A DNA stretch of 64,000 bases from Trypanosoma brucei gambiense DAL972 (taxonomy: Eukaryota > Euglenozoa > Kinetoplastea > Trypanosomatida > Trypanosomatidae), in the NCBI RefSeq assembly GCF_000210295.1, contig NC_026744.1:4106617-4170616 (forward strand), in the 5' to 3' direction. The first letter of the stretch is position 1, and the number at the start of each line of letters is the position of its first letter. A model generated the notes under the pieces. That model searched no databases. It worked only from the letters and a program-made list of their open reading frames with translations, and was not told the origin of the DNA. Shown here in pieces: positions 29,017-37,432 of the stretch. The translations under genes were made by a program, and so were the position numbers.

Positions 29017-29360
29017 CTCTAATTGTTGAAAATGGCGCTACCTAAGGGGGACCAACGATTTGAGTTTCTTTTTATTTTTCTAATAGGGAAGAATGGGGAA
29101 GAAATGAGGAGATGACGAGAAAATTAGTGCACTTGCGTTAGCATCAGAGTTCGGCTGTACAACTAGGGCGATGCAGCACGATGAAACAACAAATACAACA
29201 ACGCGAGGCGTGGCAGTAGTTGGCGTCGCTGCTGGTAGAATGGAAATTAGCCAATTACACTACAGAAAACAGGAATGAAACAAGAACGTACGAGACGGGA
29301 AAATACCAATGGCAAACAAAAAGCAACACCACCGGCTTAACCTAACGTTCTTATCCGCTC
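29017..29360 (-). other. Intergenic region
   Basis: Short spacer holding the 3' UTR of the two-pass membrane protein gene and the splice region of the tandem deaminase-like gene. Confidence 0.45.
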
Positions 29361-30494
29361 CTACGAGTTTTGAACAACTTGCGCTCTCTTTCGGTTCTCC
29401 TTGATCAAGCGCACGGCGAGAGTTATTACACCATAGACGGGCATCAAAATGGAGAGGTGGTTTACCACAGCTTGATCCCATGGAATGTAAATCTGTGGCA
29501 ACAGTAGTTGATGAAACTGCAGGTCGGCCGCAGCTCGCGCAAGTTTGGTGAAGTCACTTTCACGGACAAGTTTTTCGAGACGATCGGCAGCTCCCCTAAC
29601 ACCCTCTGGCACGGGCATTTCGGGGTGAGCATCCACCGACATCTTCAGCTGCCTGAGTGCACGAAGGGCGTAATGGCAACCACGAACTTTACGCATCATC
29701 GCCCATCGTTGGGTTGCATTGGCGTCACGGAAGTTTTCAATCTCTAACCAGTTTGCTAGAAGTGTCGCCACCGCAGCCTCCACTTCACGCTTCGTGGTCT
29801 CCATCCCCATTTCAGTGGGAACGGTGCAGTACGCGCGCTTGTCATCGAAGAGAAAGCAGCGAACAGACTTGGCCGCAGACGGGGGCGCAGCGAAAAAGCT
29901 GATCGTGTGCATTAAGAGTTCTTCTTTCAAGCTAACGGCGTATGCATGCTTAGCGACGGAGAGTCCGAGCTGTTGCTTGATAGCGGCATTTGCCAACGGA
30001 TCTTGACTCACCTTACTGCTCCCGCCCCACTTCGTGCTACTACTACTGCTTTTCTCCAGGTTCCCATCGGAACCCAACTGCGAAACCCTTACAATGCGCT
30101 GTATAAACTGTTGCTTCCGATTGCCCGCACCAGACACCACCTTTTCGATGCGATCAAGGGTGTCGTGAACGGGTAGCGACCACTCCTCGCGCGCCACCCA
30201 GATGGCAACACCAATCTGTGTGGGTACAGGGTGAAGCACAGACTCAGGTGCCGACGCATTGAAGGCGTCTCCCAAAGAACGACACTTAGATTCTATCGAT
30301 TCCATGAGGGTTGGCAACGAGATATCTGTGCGGTCCTTGCAAATTGAAATGTAGTGCACCCCCAGTACAACAGCACCTGTTAGCAGGCAAGCGGCAATTA
30401 ATGGAGTGTTGTCGGTAAACCTCCAATCGCACCTTTTTTTTTCATCATCCAATTTCCGTTCGGCGGAATTCGCCAGATCACCGCTGCTCCCCAT
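29361..30494 (-). CDS. Hypothetical two-pass membrane protein
   Basis: 377 residues. Transmembrane helices are predicted at about 30-50 (NTPLIAACLLTGAVVLGVHY) and near the C terminus at about 345-363 (LSILMPVYGVITLAV). Between them lies a ~290-residue soluble domain, helical and containing a Ser run (about 152-156). Both short ends would face the same side. The N terminus is MGSSGD; Gly2 could in principle be myristoylated, but Asp at position 6 argues against it. The architecture suits an organelle outer- or inner-membrane protein. No family recognised. Confidence 0.75.
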   Translation of the reverse strand: MGSSGDLANSAERKLDDEKKRCDWRFTDNTPLIAACLLTGAVVLGVHYISICKDRTDISLPTLMESIESKCRSLGDAFNASAPESVLHPVPTQIGVAIWVAREEWSLPVHDTLDRIEKVVSGAGNRKQQFIQRIVRVSQLGSDGNLEKSSSSSTKWGGSSKVSQDPLANAAIKQQLGLSVAKHAYAVSLKEELLMHTISFFAAPPSAAKSVRCFLFDDKRAYCTVPTEMGMETTKREVEAAVATLLANWLEIENFRDANATQRWAMMRKVRGCHYALRALRQLKMSVDAHPEMPVPEGVRGAADRLEKLVRESDFTKLARAAADLQFHQLLLPQIYIPWDQAVVNHLSILMPVYGVITLAVRLIKENRKRAQVVQNS

Positions 30495-31072
30495 TGGTCA
30501 CAGATTGTCCTTTTCCTCACTCCAGCCGGAGTATTTAACGACACCACTGATGCCACCAACTGGTGTGCCACAAGAGGGGGTTAAATCAAAGAAGACCCTC
30601 CCCTTAGTTCTTAAATTTCCCTGCGTATCAAGCCGCCTAAGCTACCTACACCCTTTTCGACTGCTTTCCCTGTCAAGTCGTTATCACCAATACCAGAGTT
30701 CGTTTATCTTGCTACTTGCACATATCGGTGATGTAGTGAAAGAATAATGCAGAGTAACAGGTGGCAAATGCTCGCATTAGTTCAGGGTTTCTGGTACCAA
30801 CTATGCCAATACATAACAAAACGGAGGAGCCCATAGCTGAGGAAGCAAAATCGCACATTATGTAACTGTGTTACGTTTCGTTTAGCATTTATGATGAAAA
30901 GGGGAGTCAAGAAGCGCCGACACTGCATCGTGGAGCGTATCCAAATAAAAATATATTGCCATTTAAACGGTAAGACACCACAGCTCCCACCTATTCCCCC
31001 CTCCCTTATGCAAGCACACACAGCCACACAAGCGAAGGCCGCTTAGTGGGACTGTGTGGCGTTGTGGCAAAG
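30495..31072 (-). other. Intergenic region
   Basis: About 580 bases upstream of the two-pass membrane protein; pyrimidine-rich in places. No gene recognised. Confidence 0.45.
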
Positions 31073-31339
31073 TCAATGACTTTCGCTTTCTTTGATGTTG
31101 CTGCTCGTGCCGGGTGCTGCAGTGGGGTGTACATCTAAAGGGGAGTACGAAAACGTGTACGACCCCCTTGTTACGAAGATAGGCCGAGCGAGAGCAACAA
31201 CTGGGGAGCCGGCGGCTTCGGACCTTCTGCCGGCTAGACCCGTCCAGTAAGACAACACGCCTACTGAAGCGCAAAAAACGAAATGCGTGGAACCAGGAGG
31301 GAGGCACGGTGGTCGTTGAATCAGCTGTATTTCCCGCAT
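31073..31339 (-). CDS. Possible small protein
   Basis: 88 codons from ATG at 31339 to TGA. The product starts MREIQLIQRPPCLPPG and has one moderately hydrophobic stretch (about 19-36, HFVFCASVGVLSYWTGLA) followed by a polar tail. It lies in a 924-base gap between two genes. The composition is plausible for a small membrane protein, but another frame over the same bases (30963-31364) is also open, so coding status is uncertain. Confidence 0.3.
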   Translation of the reverse strand: MREIQLIQRPPCLPPGSTHFVFCASVGVLSYWTGLAGRRSEAAGSPVVALARPIFVTRGSYTFSYSPLDVHPTAAPGTSSNIKESESH

Positions 31340-31418
31340 GACACGACACTGATAGCGATGACACTTGTTATATTCAACGTACACTTATTCACCGCTCTCC
31401 TAACCGGGAATTTGTCAT

Positions 31419-32492
31419 TCAGCTGGCTCCCTTAATATACGGCACAAACTTTTGAGTTCTGGAGCCGCGAGGAAGGGGTTTGAGCTTCTGGGGAGGATGA
31501 CCCACTGAGGTACAAGAGGACGCAGCCCCTGTAAGCTCTACATTCCCTCCACCAGACACGGGCCCCTCCCTCCAAAAAGCGAGAACATTGTCCTCACCCC
31601 CAGTAATCAAACAATCCTCTACGCCAATGGCGACGCGGCTGATCTCTTTGTGAAACTGAGGAAGTGCTACCCGCTCGCGAGTGGCCACATCCATGACGCT
31701 AAGCGGACCCGCATTGCCATCCTCGTCCCGCACCCCGGTTACGAGGTAAAGCCGCCCCCTGAGAGAACAAATATCTACGCAATACGTCGCATCATCAGGC
31801 CTCTCGTATCGCACCTCCTGTTGTTGAAGAACATACGGGAAGGTGTAGGCGTTTTCACATGATCCGACGATCCCAAGCGTAGCATGCTCGGGGAACGCGT
31901 TCATCTTTGTTGCCACCTCCCCGCAGGAGAGCGCCTGGAGGAGCATATCATTTTCCTTGACAACTGGTGAGGAATCGATAAAGTTGATCATTTGATCTTC
32001 TCCAGCGGAGCAGTACACTGACTCGCTAATGAAACGCACACGAGTTATCTCGTCAAGGTGCATTGTACCTATAATCCTTTTGGTGTTCCAGGTTCGTGTG
32101 TCAACGATATGTATGTCACCGTTAACAGCAACCGCAATATCGTCTCCATTGGGAGACGTAGCCACCGCCCCACCAGTAGCCCCGGTGCCGCAGTACTCGC
32201 TAAGAAAGTGCGCAGGAGACTGTTGCCTTATGTCGCTCACCATAACCCCCGTATCCTCTTGTGCGCTATATAGTACGTGGGGTTGAGTAGGTGAAGAAGT
32301 GACATCCCGTATTGTACACGTGTGACCGCGTATTGTGCACAGAGCTGAAGCTGTGCAGGCGTCATAGCACTGAATGGTTTGGTTGGAGAGGGAAAGGCAG
32401 AGTGCAACACTACCACTACCCGTGCACAGGCAACCGTCGAGAGCGTACACTCCTTCCTGATCAGATATTCTCACACTGTGATGCACCTGCAT
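31419..32492 (-). CDS. WD40-repeat protein, WDR89-like
   Basis: 357 residues from ATG at 32492 (MQVHHSVR). The frame is open 48 codons further but has no ATG there. WD40 blades can be traced by strands such as VALCLSLSNQTIQCYD, HVLYSAQEDTGVMVSDIR, GDIHIVDTR, SVYCSAGEDQMINFID and CLITGGEDNVLAFWR. The order and the closing ITGGED-LxFW blade resemble human WDR89, a single seven-blade propeller of poorly known function. It probably acts as a protein-interaction platform. The C terminus is basic (LKPLPRGSRTQK). One caveat: if a non-ATG start or a sequencing change is involved, the first blade could extend upstream. Confidence 0.8.
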   Translation of the reverse strand: MQVHHSVRISDQEGVYALDGCLCTGSGSVALCLSLSNQTIQCYDACTASALCTIRGHTCTIRDVTSSPTQPHVLYSAQEDTGVMVSDIRQQSPAHFLSEYCGTGATGGAVATSPNGDDIAVAVNGDIHIVDTRTWNTKRIIGTMHLDEITRVRFISESVYCSAGEDQMINFIDSSPVVKENDMLLQALSCGEVATKMNAFPEHATLGIVGSCENAYTFPYVLQQQEVRYERPDDATYCVDICSLRGRLYLVTGVRDEDGNAGPLSVMDVATRERVALPQFHKEISRVAIGVEDCLITGGEDNVLAFWREGPVSGGGNVELTGAASSCTSVGHPPQKLKPLPRGSRTQKFVPYIKGAS

Positions 32493-33596
32493 GTTATATA
32501 TATCGCAGCACAACGCAAATACTCGGCCACTGTATGAAACCACAGGTTCAGCTCTGCTTCGCCACTGTGGATTGGCAATGCGCTAAACACCCCTCCCCCC
32601 TTTCCGTGCTGTCAGTCAATATATTGCACCGCCGCCAGCTGACGAACACAATCGTTACAGCCGCTCCGTGTCAAGTGTGAAGCGTTTACGCGCCTCCACA
32701 CGTGTCTTTTCCTTAATAACGAAAGCAGACACTAAAGCGGGAAAGAACAAGAGTTAATTGGATCCCATCCAACGCATAAGGATAAAAAGAGGGCAAAGAA
32801 TAACTGCCATTGTTTCCACTTTCTCGTTTGGATAAAATACAGCTCGATAACGCCAATCCTTCCTACAAGATTAAGAATAAAGAAGGCTTGTTTATGGATC
32901 GTTCCTTTCTCAGATACGTCACAGCTCTCTCAAGCACAAGCAATGCTGCATACGTTTTTACGCTAATGTATCAGCATGGATAACGCTGACAAGCATGTAT
33001 TGACTAAAACAATAGTCAAAAAGCTCCCCCCAGCTACATTCCCCCCCCGCAGCACCACGACGAAAGTGGCACTTCGGTGAAAAGGACAATCGCAGTAATT
33101 GCACAAAGAGGCCTCGTGACGATAGGACAAGCTGCAGTGGAGAACTACTACATGGAAAGCAAGGTACAAGACAACACAAAACAGCAATATATATATATAT
33201 ATATATATATACGATATCATCACTGCAAGTCGTCCCTTTGCTCCTTCGCAATGTCGACATGGCCGCCACCTGGTGATTTCAGCAATAACTCCGCCTGAAG
33301 GGTCGTTCGAAGCCGAATATGATAAGAAGGTTTGTACCGCCCCAATCAGGCATTCCGGAGGATATGGGCGTAAGTCATTGTGTACAACCCCTCCCCAACA
33401 CAATACAAATGCCTTAGCAATACATAACGACGTAAAAAAAAAAAAAGAACTAAAGCAACGACACATATCTATTCTCCCAACGCCACTTTGCAAGCGTATG
33501 TGCGCATGTGTACCTTCTCCTGCAGTGCGAGCATACGCCAAAACTCCCCAAAATAACACGTAATTACCAAGTAAAATAAGACACTAGTGAAAAACG
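32493..33596 (-). other. Intergenic region with a TA repeat
   Basis: About 1.1 kb. It includes a TA microsatellite (33187-33211) and an A12-type run near 33434. The longest frames (32963-33559) are translations of this low-complexity DNA. Probably the 3' UTR of the CX9C gene plus the splice region of the WD40 gene. Confidence 0.5.
33187..33211. repeat. (TA)n microsatellite
   Basis: Perfect alternating run of about 25 bases. Confidence 0.9.
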
Positions 33597-33893
33597 CTAC
33601 AGACCTAACTCCTTTAGGCACGATTGCAAAAGAGCCAACTTCGACTGGCAAAAATCCACATTATTGCCATTTCTGTCAAGACATTCGTGCACCTGCCGAC
33701 TGAAAGCCTTGCACGGGTGACCGCGTTCGGGTGGTTTGTATGGTTCCGGCTCGTTTGCACCGAAGAAAGGTGTCAACCATGAGGGCCGCAACTCCTTAAA
33801 GGTTGTTGGACGCCTCTCTTCACTGCCCTCAGTCTGTGGCTTCAACCCCTCATTCACCGTAGTCGATACCGATTCAACTCCACTTGTTGTCAT
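33597..33893 (-). CDS. Twin CX9C (CHCH) protein
   Basis: 98 residues from ATG at 33893 (MTTSGVES). The frame is open far upstream to a 233-codon version, but that part is Phe/Ser-rich, lacks coding character and is taken as UTR. Cysteines C61, C71, C82 and C92 form two CX9C motifs (HPCKAFSRQVHEC and FCQSKLALLQSC) separated by ten residues, the helix-hairpin of intermembrane-space proteins oxidised by the Erv/Mia40 route. Trypanosomes lack a recognised Mia40, so substrates like this are informative. The N-terminal 55 residues are polar and Pro/Glu-rich. It could be a cytochrome oxidase or complex I assembly or structural subunit; the sequence does not decide. Confidence 0.82.
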   Translation of the reverse strand: MTTSGVESVSTTVNEGLKPQTEGSEERRPTTFKELRPSWLTPFFGANEPEPYKPPERGHPCKAFSRQVHECLDRNGNNVDFCQSKLALLQSCLKELGL

Positions 33894-34815
33894 GGATCCC
33901 TTTCCTTTATATTCCCCTATGGCCTCCGTGCGGACTTCTGCTTTTGTATGGAATCTCTCTCCTCCCTTTCTGCGCCCCAAAGAGGGAAAATGAGTAAACC
34001 TGCTTGTACGCTGAAAGAAAGAAAGAAAAAAAAAATCTGGCCGTAATAAGAAACGGAAGCGCAGAAAGTGGCAAGAGACAAAGAAAAAATTAGTGCCAAC
34101 TAACAAAAACATAACCCAGTACTGTAAAATATGTGAAATCATTTGCTGGTAAACAAAACGAGGGTTATATAGCAATTCCAGACGAAGCAAGAAGGAACTG
34201 GTACACACCTTCTTCGAAAATTTAGGTAAGTAACCCCTGCGGGATGAGAGGCAGGTGTAATCTGGAGCGAGACCAACAAATGACGAAGAGATGACCAATC
34301 CAAAAAAAAATTATAACGTCTCGGTAAAGTTGCGCAACTGTACAACCAAGGCGCCTCTCCATCACGCAAGCAGCGGGTAAATGACGGGAGGAACAGCACA
34401 AACTGAGGGAAAGGTGGGGCACTTTAGGTTTGTTACTCCCATCTTTTGGCAAATGCGCACATGAACAAACCCGTGTCGTCCCGAACTAACACCTAAAGCA
34501 ACATTAATCAGTCACATGCATTTGCAAAGCGGCGAATGTTGTCGCTCGGTTTAGCACAACGGTACAAAATTCTAATGGCCGCCTAATTATGGAAGAATCC
34601 AAGAACGCTCCAGACAGCGTCACTTATTGAATTGTCCACTAATTAGTGGATGTATATGATTGAGAAAAGGAAGGATGTTCTGAGTAATCACCGCTCGCCT
34701 TTGAAGGTTTCAAACCGCTGTTGATCTTAGTTCGCCTGACTTCACTTATCTGGCCTCTACGATAGCTGCCGTCATCTGCGGTCGTAGCCGACGCATGACT
34801 CCCGCGATACTCATC
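33894..34815 (-). other. Intergenic region
   Basis: About 920 bases. Purine-rich stretches on the plus strand at 34012-34033 are pyrimidine tracts in the sense direction and could serve trans-splicing of the CX9C gene. No gene recognised. Confidence 0.45.
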
Positions 34816-36012
34816 TCATTGTGTTACACTTGAGGCTGCGGTGCTGGAGGGTTCAGTTCCGGGGTATAATTGACTCTCAGAAAGGGTGGAGGTGGAGGTA
34901 CTGCTGCTACTAGTAGTAACGGTTTGAGAAGGGCTCTCCCGGCTACCGTGTGTATCATTCCCGTCCCCAGTGCTGGGGTTGCACGGGAGTGCGCTGCCAA
35001 CACCAGGGCGCACAACAAACTGCAGCCACTCCTTCGTGGACGGTTCAGTCAAGGGGAGGCCCAAATCACCCAACGTCACCAACGTAGGTGTAGAGAGCAT
35101 TGGAAGAAATCGATTATTGTCCGCCATCGCTCGAAGTTCGTCAAGCAGCCTTGACTGCAGAAGATGCTCTCCCTTGATGATGGCTTCGCCCAGCACCAAG
35201 TAGGCCTGGTTTCCGCTGGCACGGTCATTACACGTACGATGTCTCTGCTGAACGGCAGACGGACGCCAACACTCACCAACTGCTACCAAAGCGTTAGAAC
35301 AACCACGAGGGTCACCGGTAAGGCATCCGTAACGATGGTCTCCTGACGGAATCTGAAAGCCCCTCCCCACGATATGATCACACAGGTCAGACGTCGTCAC
35401 CTGATGGGCGCCAAGTGGGTGGTCACTCAGTCGCAGTTTGAGTGCTTTGCCCAAGGAACTAGCGTCCAGTAATTCACAATCTTCTAATATGCGGTAGATG
35501 TAGTTTTCATCTGAAACGTTAAAGGCGAACGGGCGTGTGAGTTGTTCTCGCCAGTGGAATATTCCTTCAACAAGTTGCCCCGTTAGCAACTGGTGTGCTG
35601 TAAGGGCACCCCGGAAAAAATGAAAAAAGTGGCGTTCGTTATCATCGATCGGAGCTACCTCATGAGCTATTACCCGCAACAAACGGGGACGAATAACACT
35701 TTCCTCGAACTTTTCACAGCAAGTTAACAACCACTCGACGAGTTGATCACGACGTTCGCAAAGTTCTAGCACTTCCACGGTACGGCAACGGTGTTTCTCT
35801 AAATAGTCACACAGCGTGGTGAGCGCGTCTTCCAGTCTGCGGTCCTTCGGATGCCTCAGCAGCGGCGCGACGAAGCAAGCATCATAAAAGGACAGATCAA
35901 TAACGGGGAGTTGAAGCCTACCAACGAGTTCCCTGTACCGCCCAACCAGTTTCGCCACTTTTACCTTCTGGGCCTCTTTGAAACAACGTTCATTAACTGC
36001 CTTGCCCTTCAT
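34816..36012 (-). CDS. Hypothetical protein
   Basis: 398 residues from ATG at 36012. The first ~310 residues look folded and mainly helical (for example DALTTLCDYLEKHRCR, HFFHFFRGALTAHQLL, NYIYRILEDCELLDASSLGKAL), with a Cys/Gly-rich patch about 215-265. The last ~50 residues are a Ser/Thr-rich tail, probably disordered. No membrane helix, no presequence and no motif I can name. A T-run lies immediately 5' of the ATG on the plus strand (A-run in the sense direction). Confidence 0.72.
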   Translation of the reverse strand: MKGKAVNERCFKEAQKVKVAKLVGRYRELVGRLQLPVIDLSFYDACFVAPLLRHPKDRRLEDALTTLCDYLEKHRCRTVEVLELCERRDQLVEWLLTCCEKFEESVIRPRLLRVIAHEVAPIDDNERHFFHFFRGALTAHQLLTGQLVEGIFHWREQLTRPFAFNVSDENYIYRILEDCELLDASSLGKALKLRLSDHPLGAHQVTTSDLCDHIVGRGFQIPSGDHRYGCLTGDPRGCSNALVAVGECWRPSAVQQRHRTCNDRASGNQAYLVLGEAIIKGEHLLQSRLLDELRAMADNNRFLPMLSTPTLVTLGDLGLPLTEPSTKEWLQFVVRPGVGSALPCNPSTGDGNDTHGSRESPSQTVTTSSSSTSTSTLSESQLYPGTEPSSTAASSVTQ

Positions 36013-37432
36013 TTTTTTTTTCTACACTCGAGGGCAAAGGATTCACGTTATTCCCGCAACGTAACTATGTGCGACAATCTACCGCTGTAGAGCAAAGCAG
36101 CAGTTCGGGACCCTCTATTATGCCCTTTCCCACGCCCCGTCGCACCCGCTGGTCCCCTTCCTTAACTTGCGCACAACTTCTTTTGACACCCCTCTCCCGA
36201 GTCCCTCAAGATCGGTGGCGCACTCCTTTTGGCGCAGGGGATCCCTCCCACAGTCCTGCTGCACACCCTTCCGGTATTCAACAAAACAGGAAAATAAGTG
36301 AATAACCATGACAGCATATAAATAAAATATGGATACAGAAGTAACAACAACAATGACTCAGTGAACAAAGAGGAGACGATGTAAAATCGGGTATTCACCA
36401 TATAGAGAGATGAGAGGTTGGATTCTTTAAGATGGGACACACATATCTTCGCAACACCCTTCGCCTTTAGACGAGTTTTCACTACTGTGAGCGCACTGAA
36501 TCCTTTTCCCTTCCTCTTTACCGTCCTCACTTCCTTCCTCCCTTTCACTCTCATAATTCTTTCTTTTTTTATTGTCTTTCACTCTTTCCTTTCTCCTCTA
36601 TCTATTTAATATCTTTCGCCACCGGTAAATTAATGTGGGGGACAGTCTTATGCGGTCTTTCCCGAAAGAATGTGTTCGTAATTCATAAGCCGAAATAGAA
36701 ATATGTGCGGAAAGAAGTAAAAACAATAAAAAAACTAAAAAGACACAAAAACGATGAGGCGAATATTGTAGCACGAAATGCACATTTTTCGCCAAGGAGC
36801 CTTTCACGTGGGAGGCAGTTGTGCGAATGCGTGTGCACTGCATGTGCTCGGCACAAAACGGAGTAAAATGGAGAGGTAACCGCCTCCCCACATCCGCTAC
36901 GCAAAAAAGGAAAGCAAAAAAAGCAAACAAAACGATTATTTTCTTGTCCTCTTCACCGCGTCGAATCTAAACCCACCTCGCTTCCCAACTCTATCATCTA
37001 TATTGTATCCTTCCCCTTTCCCCCACCTTCAAAACAGTTTCTTTAGTAGACTAATCCCTTCCATCCCCAAAACCAAAAATAGCGAAAAATTAAAAAAGGG
37101 GGATCTAAACCCTCCATTCCCCTCAGGCGGACAAAATAATTCATAAAATAAAAGCGGGTATTACGGCGTTGCGTGAAAGCAACCGGTAAACCAAAAAAAA
37201 AAGTAAGGAAAATGTGAAATATTTAAACAACAACAACAAAGAGGTGGCAAATCACTTTAAAATTACGATATGTTAAAGGAACGGGGGGAAGGGGCAAATG
37301 TTTCTAAAACGCCGCTGGTGGTCTCTACTGCTCTAGTATTTTGAAAATTGAAGGAGAGAGTATGTGAAATATATATATATATATATATAACTTAGTAACT
37401 TCCTTTGCACGCCCGGCGACACAAGCACTGTG
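36013..37432 (-). other. Intergenic region, 1.4 kb
   Basis: AT-rich, with a TA microsatellite at 37369-37389 close to the stop codon of the zinc-finger gene and several A runs (about 37080-37210). No frame with coding character. Probably a long 3' UTR of the zinc-finger gene's downstream neighbour region plus splice signals; nothing more is seen. Confidence 0.5.
37369..37389. repeat. (TA)n microsatellite
   Basis: Run of about 21 bases, 43 bases beyond the stop codon of the zinc-finger gene. Confidence 0.85.

Noticed and set aside
33894..34298. N-terminal extension of the CX9C protein to 233 codons
   Set aside because: The extra 135 codons are Phe/Ser-rich, include membrane-like noise and lie beyond a plausible splice region; the 98-codon form has the normal size for the family.
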